From VMCP01 sp964492925 (GTDB lineage Bacteria; Bacteroidota; Bacteroidia; NS11-12g; UBA955): DNA of 29,195 bases. A program made the translations under genes and the position numbers. The DNA lies in assembly GCA_964492925.1 (NCBI GenBank), contig CAZBMF010000025.1:1-29195 (forward strand), written 5' to 3'. How positions within the stretch are numbered: the first letter of the stretch is position 1; the number at the start of each line of letters is the position of its first letter. The notes below the pieces were generated by a model, which ran no database searches, was not told the DNA's origin, and was given only the letters and a program-made list of their open reading frames with translations. Shown here piece after piece: positions 7,907 through 17,025 of this stretch.

Positions 7907-10900
7907 TTATTTCAATATTTGTCCTTTGTTATTGTAAAAAATAATCGATTTTGTTTCCGCATTCTGCAAAACAACCGGCGAACTGCCCGATAAATAACCA
8001 GATCCATACCCAATATATACCGCCTTCTTCTTGCCAGATCCCATCGTCGCCTCCGCATAAACCGCCCCCTTTGGTGGCTTTATGCCCCTCAAACTTCCAG
8101 TCGATTTGAATACCTTCACATTACGGTTGTTCTCCGATGCAATCAATCCAACCTCCTTCTTCGAATTCATATACGTTACCAACGATCTGCCGTCGTGCGG
8201 TACGTAAAATCCATTCTTGATTCCGTCAGAATAAGTCAATGTCCCCCCAGAATTCAATAAAATACATCCATTTAAGGCATCGTCCGGACCATGGGTTACC
8301 CTGTTGTATCCATTGTTGCCAATGCATAAAATATCGTCATAGCCATCAGCATTCACGTCCATAGCAGCCATCCCGAAAATGGGAGAGGATTGCGACATCC
8401 AAGGAAGGGGTGTCATGGTAAACGTGCCACCGTTATTCACCGCAATAAAATGACTGAAATCATTGGCCACCAACTTATGCTGCTTCAAATTTTCTTCGCC
8501 AAAAACATCCATCATGGTTTTGCCACCAAAGTCGACATAGTTGGTGAATTTTTTGCTCAAATATCCCGGAAACGACATCGCCATTTCATCCAATTGGGTC
8601 ACAGGATATTCATTGCCGTCTTGCGTATAGCTCATGAAAATATCGTCACGACCGTTTTTATCTACATCCGCCCAATAAATGGCAATAGGAAGTCCTTGGC
8701 GCGCATTTAAGAAGCTATTATGTCCTTTATTTCCAACCACGTAATCCATGTCGCCATCGTTGTCTATGTCAATCGGCAAAATGCTATTAAACCAACCTGA
8801 ATAATCTTTTAGGCCTGTTTCTTCCAAAGCAACAGTGAATTTTCCACCGGTATTTTTCATGAAAACCAAGGGTAAATATTCACCCACAATGGCCAAATCC
8901 AACTGATGATCACCGTTGTAATCTGTGAAAACCGCCGAAGAAATCATGCCTGGCATTTGCAAATCTGGGGCATCTTTTTCAGTGGCATCAACAAACTTAC
9001 CGCCTTCATTTTTAAGCAAGTAGCTTCTGATTTCCATCATTGGATAATACCCTGGCAAAACCCTACCAGCAACGAATAAATCCAAATCTCCATCGCTGTC
9101 GTAATCTCCGGCAGAAACAGAACTTCCACTGCACATCACATTTGGAAGTGCACCAGAATTGTCTTTGAAGTTTCCTTTTCCATCATTGGTATAAAGGGCG
9201 TGTTTGTAGTTATTGGAAGGCCATCCAAACTCAGATCCACCAACAGAAACGTACAAATCATTGTCGCCATCTTGGTCGGCATCAAACAACAAACTCCCCA
9301 TCACATCGGCTTTTAAACTTTTCCAAGGTTGAGAACCGCTAGCATTAAATTTCCCAGTTGCATCTTGGATAAACAGGGTTGAACCGGTACTTTGGGCAGC
9401 ATTTCCCACAAAAACATCATCCAAACCATCGCCATTTACATCTCCAGTGCTCATTCCTGGCCCTTGCATCGTATAGCGATGAGGAATCAAAGGTTCCCTT
9501 TTAAAATCGGGCGTTTCTACCTCAGAATGCTTGAACAATAAGGTTTCAGAAATGTCGGTAAACAGTTTGCTGCTCTCATTTTTATGCATTTCCGCCAATA
9601 ATTGCAAGCCATTCGTCCCCCCAAAATCATCAAGATTAATCGTCATGGTTTTATTGATGTCTATTTTATTGAGGGACAATATTTTACCATTGCCTAAGAT
9701 AAAAGTTGCATTTTTAATCGATGTTTTTTCACCCAAACCAACGTGAATGATGGCCTCTGAAGAACTTTGATATCCCTTGGTTAAGTTATTTTCAAACAAT
9801 CGTTTAGAGCTATCATCTTCAATGATAACTTTCACGCCAATGGCGGTTGAATTTGTCGAAGATTTGAATTTAAAGTTCACAAAATTCCCTGAAGTTTTCA
9901 CATTCTTGTAAATGAAAGGCTGTTCCCCTTGATTGCACAAAACCAAATCCATGTCGCCATCGCCATCCAAATCACCATAGGCTGAACCCGTGCTCAATGT
10001 GGCATCAGTTAAACCAACATTGTTGGCTTCGTTGGTGAAAGATTGTCCCTTCTTATTGATATACAAGTAGTTTTGAAGTTTTTCAAAAGGCAACATATCG
10101 AGCACTTCTTTGTGCGACACTTCTTTGCCTTCTTGCTCCTTTTTACGGTTTTGGTAGGTTACAAAATCCAAATTGGTTACATCTCTGTAATAGCCATTAG
10201 AAATGAACAAATCCACAAATCCATCGTCGTTATAATCGCAGAAAAGGGGAGACCAGCTCCAATCAGTGCGGGCAACTCCATATAAATACGACATATCTGA
10301 GAAGTTTCCTTGCCCCATGTTCATTTGCAGGGAATTTTTCATGTATTGCTTTCCATAGCCGTTTCTTTCGGCCACCGTAACGAAATCATAGTCTTTCGGA
10401 CCCATGAGTGTCATAAAACGTTTAGGCGACTCTGGAAGCATGTCTAAGGTAATCAAATCTAGCCAACCATCATTGTTGACGTCGGCGGCATCGCTTCCCA
10501 TAGAATTGTTGCTCGTGTGTTTGAATTGAGTGGAATTGGCTTCAATAAATTTGCCATTTCCTTGGTTAATGTAATAGTAATCAGGCACATGGTAATCGTT
10601 ACAAACGTATAAATCCACCAACCCATCGTTGTTAAAATCACTTGGAGTGGCGCTGAGGCAATATCCCATGGCTTTTACGCCTGATTCCTCAGAAATATCT
10701 GTGAATTTTTGACCATCATTTCGAAACAAATGCTGCTGAGAATGCACGTTTAAATTGAGGTTTCGAGAAAACGGTACATTGATGTCCGAAAAATATTTGT
10801 CGTCGTGATTTCCCAAATAGAAATCCAAATCGCCGTCGTTGTCCATGTCGAAAAAAGCGGCAGTTGTGGCATTTCCTGGATCATCAACGCCCCATTTTTT

Positions 10901-11374
10901 GGCTGATTCCGTAAAAGTTCCATTTTTATTATTGATAAACAATAAATTTCTTTTTTGGTCCAAATTTTTTGAGGGACCAGAACCGCATGCATAAATATCC
11001 AGAAAGCCGTCATTGTTTACATCGGCCATAGATACCCCGCTGATCCAATTTTTTGTTCCCACACCAGCCTTATCGGTGATGTCTTCAAACTTAAAATCTC
11101 CTTTGTTGAGGTACAATTTTGATGATGTAGCGTTTCCAGAAAAGTATAGGTCGGGCAAGCCATCGTTGTTGATATCACCAACGGCAACGCCACTACCATT
11201 GAACAAATAGTGATAGGTAAATTGGTTTAGGGTATCATTTTCAGGCACAACATTGACAAAATCGATACCAGATTCAGATGGGTCGACTTTTTCAAAAAGC
11301 ACTTCTGTTTCACTTGACTTTTCGCCACAAGAAAACATCAAAATGGCTGTAGCAGCAATTAAATATTTGTTCAT
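7907..11374 (-). CDS. FG-GAP/VCBS repeat lipoprotein with ASPIC/UnbV domain (CRTAC1-like)
   Basis: A 1155-residue lipoprotein. The ATG at 11374 gives the signal sequence MNKYLIAATAILMFSC with Cys16. A TTG 18 bases upstream would put charged residues before it and is less likely. Seven FG-GAP/VCBS blades with Ca-binding DxDxDG loops come first (DINNDGLPDLYF, DVNNDGFLDIYA, DMDNDGDLDFYL, DFNNDGLVDLYV and others). An ASPIC/UnbV-type segment follows around residues 500-570 (GVKVIIEDDS, KGYQSSSEAIIHVGLG). About seven more blades follow (DVNGDGLDDVFV, DADQDGDNDLYV, DYDSDGDLDLFV, DIDNDGDMDYVV). The protein would thus form two integrin-alpha-like propellers. In Bacteroidota such lipoproteins are usually outer-membrane-associated; the ligand is unknown. 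A near-consensus TATTATTG lies at 11390-11397. Confidence 0.88.
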   Translation of the reverse strand: MNKYLIAATAILMFSCGEKSSETEVLFEKVDPSESGIDFVNVVPENDTLNQFTYHYLFNGSGVAVGDINNDGLPDLYFSGNATSSKLYLNKGDFKFEDITDKAGVGTKNWISGVSMADVNNDGFLDIYACGSGPSKNLDQKRNLLFINNKNGTFTESAKKWGVDDPGNATTAAFFDMDNDGDLDFYLGNHDDKYFSDINVPFSRNLNLNVHSQQHLFRNDGQKFTDISEESGVKAMGYCLSATPSDFNNDGLVDLYVCNDYHVPDYYYINQGNGKFIEANSTQFKHTSNNSMGSDAADVNNDGWLDLITLDMLPESPKRFMTLMGPKDYDFVTVAERNGYGKQYMKNSLQMNMGQGNFSDMSYLYGVARTDWSWSPLFCDYNDDGFVDLFISNGYYRDVTNLDFVTYQNRKKEQEGKEVSHKEVLDMLPFEKLQNYLYINKKGQSFTNEANNVGLTDATLSTGSAYGDLDGDGDMDLVLCNQGEQPFIYKNVKTSGNFVNFKFKSSTNSTAIGVKVIIEDDSSKRLFENNLTKGYQSSSEAIIHVGLGEKTSIKNATFILGNGKILSLNKIDINKTMTINLDDFGGTNGLQLLAEMHKNESSKLFTDISETLLFKHSEVETPDFKREPLIPHRYTMQGPGMSTGDVNGDGLDDVFVGNAAQSTGSTLFIQDATGKFNASGSQPWKSLKADVMGSLLFDADQDGDNDLYVSVGGSEFGWPSNNYKHALYTNDGKGNFKDNSGALPNVMCSGSSVSAGDYDSDGDLDLFVAGRVLPGYYPMMEIRSYLLKNEGGKFVDATEKDAPDLQMPGMISSAVFTDYNGDHQLDLAIVGEYLPLVFMKNTGGKFTVALEETGLKDYSGWFNSILPIDIDNDGDMDYVVGNKGHNSFLNARQGLPIAIYWADVDKNGRDDIFMSYTQDGNEYPVTQLDEMAMSFPGYLSKKFTNYVDFGGKTMMDVFGEENLKQHKLVANDFSHFIAVNNGGTFTMTPLPWMSQSSPIFGMAAMDVNADGYDDILCIGNNGYNRVTHGPDDALNGCILLNSGGTLTYSDGIKNGFYVPHDGRSLVTYMNSKKEVGLIASENNRNVKVFKSTGSLRGIKPPKGAVYAEATMGSGKKKAVYIGYGSGYLSGSSPVVLQNAETKSIIFYNNKGQILK

Positions 11375-11419
11375 ATTTCGATTGAAATACAATAATACAA
11401 AAAAGTGGTTGATGCATAT

Positions 11420-12706
11420 TTATTTTCTTACCTGATCAACCCTTAAAAAGAGGAATAAGAGCAAGGTAAATGCCCACATACTAGATCCCCCAAAAGAGAT
11501 GAAGGGCAAAGGAATACCAATAACCGGAATAATTCCGATGGTCATACCAATATTTACAAACCAGTGGAAGAACATGATACAGGCAACGCTGTATCCCAAC
11601 ACCCGCCCAAAAGTGTCGGTTTGTCGTTCCGCCAAGAAAACCAGTCGAATCAACAGCCCCACATAAATAGAAAAGAATATGATGATGCCCAAAAATCCCC
11701 ATTCTTCCCCAATGGTACAAAAGATAAAATCGGTATGTTGTTCAGGAACAAATCCCATTTTTGTTTGTGTTCCATTTTGAAATCCTCGGCCAAACAATCT
11801 ACCGGCGCCAATGGCAACTTTGGATTGTTCAAGGTTGTAACCCATGCCACGTTTGTCTTCTTTAATGCCAAGAACAATTTCAATTCTGTCTTTTTGATAA
11901 GGTTTTAGCACACTATCGCTGTTGTAAACCAATCCCACAGACGCACTGAATCCCACACTTATAATTGAAATTAGGGCCACTGCCAGGGCTATAGAGCGAT
12001 TTTTGCGTGTGAAGTAGATAATGATGCTCGACAATCCCAAAATAGTGCCATATAAATAACCCATAGAAATATGGTAACTGCCAAAAATGATGGCCAAAAT
12101 GGATAAAACTCCTAGCCAAACGGCGGAAACCAGGAAGTAACCTGGCATCCCTTCACGGTATAATACAAGGAAGAATGAAGTGAATACCAACGCACTTCCT
12201 GTGTCGTTCTGCACCAAAATAATCAGCATTGGCAACAAGAACATACCTATTGATACTGAAATATTCTTCCAACCTTTGAATTTTACGCCGTATGTACCTA
12301 AAAATTTTGCCAAAGCCAAGGCTGTAGCCACTTTAGCGAATTCCGAAGGCTGAATCCCTACGCCACCAAAACCAAACCATGATTTGGCACCATTTACATT
12401 TCTACCAAGAAATAAAACCGCCACATTTAAAATGATCGCAATGATATAGGCATAATAGGAGAAGTAGTCAATGATGACAACATTGGCAAAAATTACTGTA
12501 AGTATAATTAAAGCAGCACCCCCAATCCAGAAGAGTTGCTTGGTGGCAATGGCACTCAGTGCAAACCCTGTTTGATTTACATCAGAAGTAACGGAATAGA
12601 TGTTGATGAGCCCAATTAAAACCAGTAATAAGTATAGTAAAAAGGCGATGAAGTCAATTTTTCCACCACTTTCTAAGTTGTTGTATTTGTAATTTTTACT
12701 GCTCAT
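11420..12706 (-). CDS. rodA: RodA, SEDS-family peptidoglycan glycosyltransferase
   Basis: A 428-residue polytopic membrane protein, the glycan-polymerising partner of PBP2 in the rod complex. Family signatures are clear: GAKSWFGFGGVGIQPSEFAK, the VQNDTGSALVF loop, GRGFQNGTQTKMGFVPEQHT followed by DFIFCTIGEEWGFLG, and the final IPVIGIPLPFISFGGSSM helix. About ten hydrophobic segments are seen. There is a hydrophilic N-terminus of ~18 residues before the first helix. Its ATG overlaps the mrdA stop in ATGA, so translation is coupled. Last gene of the mre operon; stop is TAA. No hairpin terminator is obvious between it and the downstream lipoprotein gene, which starts 45 bases on. Confidence 0.96.
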   Translation of the reverse strand: MSSKNYKYNNLESGGKIDFIAFLLYLLLVLIGLINIYSVTSDVNQTGFALSAIATKQLFWIGGAALIILTVIFANVVIIDYFSYYAYIIAIILNVAVLFLGRNVNGAKSWFGFGGVGIQPSEFAKVATALALAKFLGTYGVKFKGWKNISVSIGMFLLPMLIILVQNDTGSALVFTSFFLVLYREGMPGYFLVSAVWLGVLSILAIIFGSYHISMGYLYGTILGLSSIIIYFTRKNRSIALAVALISIISVGFSASVGLVYNSDSVLKPYQKDRIEIVLGIKEDKRGMGYNLEQSKVAIGAGRLFGRGFQNGTQTKMGFVPEQHTDFIFCTIGEEWGFLGIIIFFSIYVGLLIRLVFLAERQTDTFGRVLGYSVACIMFFHWFVNIGMTIGIIPVIGIPLPFISFGGSSMWAFTLLLFLFLRVDQVRK

Positions 12707-14553
12707 TGTGGTTCTAATACCGCTTTTAACATTCTGTCTCTCATACCTGGATTTGCAGGTTCAGCCGTAGGTTTGAGATATTTTTCGATCAATAGATTGG
12801 CAATTGGAGCAGCCCAAGTGGCACCAAATCCTCCGTTTTCTACAATTACCGCAATGGCGATTTTAGGATTTACCCTAGGTGCAAAAGCAATGTACAAGGA
12901 ATGGTCTTTCCCATGTGGATTTTGAGCAGTACCGGTTTTTGCACAAATTTCTATGTCACCAACGCCCGTTCCAACAGCCGTTCCTCCAGGTTTTGTAACT
13001 TGCGACATTCCCTCGATAACCGTTTCAAAATGAACAGGATCGATGGTGGTATAATGTCTGGTTCTGAATTTTTTGATCCAATTGGCATCCAAAAATCCGT
13101 TAATTTGTTTGATTAAATGTGGAGCGTAATAATAGCCGCGGTTGGCTAAAATACAAGTAACATTGGCCAATTGGAGAGGGGTCAACAATATCTCACCTTG
13201 TCCAATGCCCAAAGAAATAATCATGCTACTCTTCCAACGATCTCCGTGACGGCGGTTCAATTGCTTCACTGAAGGAATATTGCCACTGGATTCACCCAAT
13301 AAGTCAATTCCAGTTGGTGATCCCAAACCAAAACTTCTCCAATGTTTTTCCAACTGTTCATATCCAATTTTCACGTTGTTGTATTTCGGATTGTCAATAA
13401 TGTCCCTAAATACTTGACAATAATAACTATTGCAAGAAATCCTCAAAGATCCAACCACATCTAATGGACCACCGTGAGGGTGACAACCAACTGTAATGCT
13501 TCCAAGATGATATCCGTGGGCACAACTATGTTTGGTTTCAGGCACCAAAACACCTTCTTGTAGTCCAATCAATGCCAAAACTGTTTTCACTGTACTGCCA
13601 GGCGGATAAACTCCCTTTACAGCGCGGTTGTACAAAGGCTTTTTCGGATCAATGAGCATCCTTCTGAAAGCTTTCCCTCTTTCTTGTCCTATCAGCTCAT
13701 TTGGATTGTAATCAGGTTTATTGACAAAGGTTAAAACTTCCCCAGACGCAGGTTCTATGGCAACAATACTTCCGCGTTTTCCACTAAGTAATTGTTCTGC
13801 ATATTTTTGCAATTCAATATCTAATGCACATGTTACATTTGGTCCTGCTTGTGCCGGGAAATTAAACGCTTCGTTGTTTACAACCCCTTTTTCCGCGTAA
13901 GTTCTGTCTTGCCAAACCGTACGAATACCTTTTATACCCCTGAAAATATTCTCATAGTATTTTTCAATACCCGTAATTCCCACCAAATCACCGGGTTGGT
14001 AATATGGATCTTCTTTAATGAGGGACTCTGCCGCTTCACCCAAATAGCCTAGAGCATGTGCACCGCCAGAAATTTCATAATTACGGTCTGTTTTAGGCTC
14101 AATGTAAAATCCCTTTAGTCGGAATAAGTTCTCACGAATTACGGTATACTGTTGGATGGTTAAATCCGAATAAAAAATGGCCGATTTATTAAACGCATTG
14201 TTTTTCTGACGTTTTTTGGATTTTTGCAAAGCTTCTGCCAGCCTTTTGCGGTATTCAGATGTGTCAATATTCAAAACATTGCACAAAAAGGTAGGGTTGG
14301 TGTTTTTAACCTCTTTAGGAAATACCAAAAGGTCGTACATGGCCGAATTACTCGCAATTACTTTGCCATTTCTGTCGTATAAAATGCTTCTTGCAGGATA
14401 TAATGTAATTTTATTGAGGGCGTTGTTGATGGCTTTTTGCTCATAATGGTCATCTACAAGTTGCAAGCTGCCCACTTTATAGATAAAAACCGATAAAATA
14501 AGTAGAAATAATATAACGAAGACTTTGGATCTGTCTTTGTATAGGTCTTGCAT
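12703..14553 (-). CDS. mrdA: Penicillin-binding protein 2 (elongasome transpeptidase)
   Basis: A 616-residue bitopic membrane protein that cross-links peptidoglycan during side-wall growth. It has one N-terminal membrane segment (residues ~11-27), then the dimerisation/pedestal region with the conserved ARSILYDRNGKVIASN segment. The transpeptidase domain follows, with all three active-site motifs: S320-T-V-K (within PPGSTVKT), S373-C-N, and K539-T-G (AKTGTAQNP). Length is normal for the family. It starts two bases after the mreD stop and overlaps rodA by four bases. The downstream position of rodA fits the PBP2-RodA pairing. Stop is TGA. Confidence 0.96.
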   Translation of the reverse strand: MQDLYKDRSKVFVILFLLILSVFIYKVGSLQLVDDHYEQKAINNALNKITLYPARSILYDRNGKVIASNSAMYDLLVFPKEVKNTNPTFLCNVLNIDTSEYRKRLAEALQKSKKRQKNNAFNKSAIFYSDLTIQQYTVIRENLFRLKGFYIEPKTDRNYEISGGAHALGYLGEAAESLIKEDPYYQPGDLVGITGIEKYYENIFRGIKGIRTVWQDRTYAEKGVVNNEAFNFPAQAGPNVTCALDIELQKYAEQLLSGKRGSIVAIEPASGEVLTFVNKPDYNPNELIGQERGKAFRRMLIDPKKPLYNRAVKGVYPPGSTVKTVLALIGLQEGVLVPETKHSCAHGYHLGSITVGCHPHGGPLDVVGSLRISCNSYYCQVFRDIIDNPKYNNVKIGYEQLEKHWRSFGLGSPTGIDLLGESSGNIPSVKQLNRRHGDRWKSSMIISLGIGQGEILLTPLQLANVTCILANRGYYYAPHLIKQINGFLDANWIKKFRTRHYTTIDPVHFETVIEGMSQVTKPGGTAVGTGVGDIEICAKTGTAQNPHGKDHSLYIAFAPRVNPKIAIAVIVENGGFGATWAAPIANLLIEKYLKPTAEPANPGMRDRMLKAVLEPQ

Positions 14554-14555
14554 AC

Positions 14556-15062
14556 TTAACGTTTAATGATAGATTTGAACAATAAAATCAGCAAAAATGT
14601 TCCGAGAGTACTAATGACAGTGGAGAAAATCATCCTGAAAAAACTCACAAATTCAAAGTAATCTAGCAAGAAGAACACAAAATGATGGATGAAAATCAAT
14701 GCGCCACTGTAATAAAAGAAATACAGCAATCCTTTGGTTTCAGTACCAACATAGGTTTCACCTTGTAGTTTGAGGGAATCAAAATCTGCAAAACGAATAT
14801 CGATAAAATTTTTCGCAAAAACCATGGCAACACAACTAGCCGCATGTGTACCGTAAGTACCTGAAGTTAAATCAATGAACATGCCAAAAATAAAGGCAAT
14901 GACTAAAAGCCAATATTTGTTAAAGTTCACTGGGGTAATCAAAAATAACAACAAATAGGGCATGGGTCTTAACCAAACGCCCATGTCAACCTCTCCAATG
15001 ATAAACGATTGCAAGAAACCCAAAACCACAGCGATAATAAAAATCCTTAAAAATTCTATCAT
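14556..15062 (-). CDS. mreD: MreD, rod-shape-determining membrane protein
   Basis: A 168-residue integral membrane protein with about five or six hydrophobic segments. It begins MIEFLRIFIIAVVLGFLQSF and contains the conserved GMFIDLTSGTYGTHA stretch typical of MreD. MreD links MreC, PBP2 and RodA in the elongation complex. Sequence conservation in this family is low, so the assignment leans on the motif, the membrane profile, the length and the position between mreC and mrdA. Its ATG overlaps the mreC stop as ATGA. Confidence 0.9.
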   Translation of the reverse strand: MIEFLRIFIIAVVLGFLQSFIIGEVDMGVWLRPMPYLLLFLITPVNFNKYWLLVIAFIFGMFIDLTSGTYGTHAASCVAMVFAKNFIDIRFADFDSLKLQGETYVGTETKGLLYFFYYSGALIFIHHFVFFLLDYFEFVSFFRMIFSTVISTLGTFLLILLFKSIIKR

Positions 15063-15919
15063 TGTTGTATATCGTTGATTGAGTTAGACATAGAATCAAT
15101 TTCCATTTTGTAATTGTTTTTAATGCAATATACTGTATTCAAACGGTTGAAGTCTGTAGACAATTTCAATGTAATTTTATGGAAATTAGATTTGTTTTTG
15201 AGGGACACATCATGGACCGTTCCAATAGGAATGTTCGGCGGGAAAATAGAAGAATAGTTGGATGTAACTACTTTCATGCCTTTTTTAATCTGTTCGGTTC
15301 TGTTAACTTCCTTTAAATCTGCATATTGATGATCCATTCCTGCCCATCCAACAACACCTTGTCTGAGTTCAATATCTGGAATATAAGGTGTGATTTCAAA
15401 TTTGCTGTTCAATACCGACATCCCTTGTGCGTAATTGTCGGAAACATTGATGATAATTCCAACGATACCTTGAGGACAAATAACCGCCATTCCAACTTCA
15501 ATTCCTTGTTTTGAACCTTGGTCAATGATGAAATAATTATTACGGGAGTTATACGTGTTTTTTATGACGTTGGCCGGAAGATAAGTATAAACAACTTTAT
15601 AATTGCTTAAAGACTTAGAGATAGAATCTGTATAAAAAGTGTCTTTAAACGTTTTATCGAATGATTTGTTGATAGCCAATTGGCCTCTCAATCTCAAATT
15701 CTCGTTTTTAAGGGCAATGTTTTCATTTTTCAAATTCAAATAGGCCAACATGTTGCTTCTCCAAGTGTCTATGGTTCTAAAGAATGACACACTTGAATTG
15801 AAATAATAGCTATGCTGATAAATTTGAAACTTGAGGACTTGGTTCACTGAAAATAAAAACAGTAGCAACGCCAATAACGGGTATGAATTGCGCTTAAGCC
15901 ACTGCAGAATAATGAACAT
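15059..15919 (-). CDS. mreC: MreC, rod-shape-determining protein
   Basis: A 286-residue inner-membrane-anchored periplasmic scaffold. There is one N-terminal membrane helix (SYPLLALLLFLFSVNQVL), then a coiled-coil-like stretch (NLKNENIALKNENLRLRGQL) near residues 60-85. The beta-rich MreC domain follows, including NYFIIDQGSKQGIEVGMAV, GIVGIIINVSDNYAQ and KKGMKVVTSNYSSIFPPNIP. It lies 13 bases downstream of mreB and overlaps mreD by four bases. Stop is TGA. Confidence 0.95.
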   Translation of the reverse strand: MFIILQWLKRNSYPLLALLLFLFSVNQVLKFQIYQHSYYFNSSVSFFRTIDTWRSNMLAYLNLKNENIALKNENLRLRGQLAINKSFDKTFKDTFYTDSISKSLSNYKVVYTYLPANVIKNTYNSRNNYFIIDQGSKQGIEVGMAVICPQGIVGIIINVSDNYAQGMSVLNSKFEITPYIPDIELRQGVVGWAGMDHQYADLKEVNRTEQIKKGMKVVTSNYSSIFPPNIPIGTVHDVSLKNKSNFHKITLKLSTDFNRLNTVYCIKNNYKMEIDSMSNSINDIQQ

Positions 15920-15932
15920 ATATGCTCTTCAG

Positions 15933-16958
15933 TTATGCTGTCATTAAGAATTTGAATTTGCCGATATTTTTCAAGGCAGTTCCTGTACCACGCACAACCG
16001 CTCTCAAAGGATCTTCAGCAATATTCACTTTTAATCTTGTTTTCATGGATATTCTTTTGTCAAGACCTCTCAACAATGCACCACCGCCGGTGAGCCAAAT
16101 GCCATTGGTCAAAATATCTGCAGAAAGTTCTGGTGGAGATTGTTCCAATGCTCTATGAATGGCTTCTTCAATTTTCATGATGCTTTTATCAAGGGCTCGA
16201 GCAATCTCATTGTAAGATACATGGATGGATTTAGGAATACCTGTCATCAAATCCCTACCAAATACTGCGTAATCTTCTGGTGGTGACTCTAACTCTTGCA
16301 ATGCACTACCGATGTTGATTTTGATTTTCTCAGCAGTTCTCTCACCAATCAGTAAGTTGTGCTCTCTTCTCATGTACTCAACGATATCCAAGTTGAATTC
16401 ATCACCTGCAACACGGATACTTTCATCACAAACAATACCCCCAAGGGCAATAATTGCAATTTCAGTGGTTCCACCTCCAATGTCGATAATCATGTTGCCA
16501 GAAGGCTGGGTAACGTCGATGCCAATACCTACAGCAGCAGCCATCGGTTCATGAATCAAATAAACTTCTTTTGCTCCACTGCGCTCAGCACTATCTTTTA
16601 CCGCTCTTTTTTCAACTTCAGTGATTCCAGAAGGGATACAAATGACCATTTTTAACTGTGGACTAATCCATTGTTGTCTTTGATTCATCATTTTCACCAT
16701 ACCGCGAATCATGTGCTCAGCAGCTTGGAAATCTGCAATAACACCGTCTTTCAATGGGCGGATTGTTCTAATGCCTTCATTTTCTTTACCATACATTTGC
16801 ATTGCATCTCTTCCAATGGCAATTACGTTGCCAGTGTTGCGCTCAATAGCAATAATCGATGGTTCATCAACCACCACTTTGTCTTTGTGGATAATCAATG
16901 TGTTGGCTGTTCCTAAATCGATGGCCAATTCTTGTGTGAGAAAGCTAAAAATACCCAT
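15933..16958 (-). CDS. mreB: MreB, actin-like cell-shape protein
   Basis: A 341-residue actin-fold ATPase that forms membrane-bound filaments directing the elongasome. It contains the phosphate-1 motif (AIDLGTANTLI), the phosphate-2 motif (IDIGGGTTEIAIIALGG), CIPSGITEVEKRAV, IHEPMAAAVGIG and the adenosine-binding LTGGGALLRGLD. The N-terminus MGIFSFLTQE is the short amphipathic membrane-binding stretch usual for MreB. First gene of the mreB-mreC-mreD-mrdA-rodA operon, with a candidate promoter at 16989-16996. Confidence 0.98.
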   Translation of the reverse strand: MGIFSFLTQELAIDLGTANTLIIHKDKVVVDEPSIIAIERNTGNVIAIGRDAMQMYGKENEGIRTIRPLKDGVIADFQAAEHMIRGMVKMMNQRQQWISPQLKMVICIPSGITEVEKRAVKDSAERSGAKEVYLIHEPMAAAVGIGIDVTQPSGNMIIDIGGGTTEIAIIALGGIVCDESIRVAGDEFNLDIVEYMRREHNLLIGERTAEKIKINIGSALQELESPPEDYAVFGRDLMTGIPKSIHVSYNEIARALDKSIMKIEEAIHRALEQSPPELSADILTNGIWLTGGGALLRGLDKRISMKTRLKVNIAEDPLRAVVRGTGTALKNIGKFKFLMTA

Positions 16959-16988
16959 TAAAATTGTGTTTGTTTTGCAAAATAATCA

Positions 16989-16996
16989 CAAAAGTA
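16989..16996 (-). promoter_or_regulatory. Candidate -7 box TACTTTTG of the mre operon
   Basis: Exact TAnnTTTG on the minus strand, about 30 bases before the mreB start. A weaker TTATTTTG lies at 16978-16985. No clear -33 partner. Confidence 0.4.
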
Positions 16997-17025
16997 CTGC
17001 AATATTTACGAATGATGATTATTTT

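Noticed and set aside
11375..11392. TTG at 11392 as the start of the FG-GAP lipoprotein
   Set aside because: It adds YFNRN before a complete lipoprotein signal that begins at the ATG at 11374.
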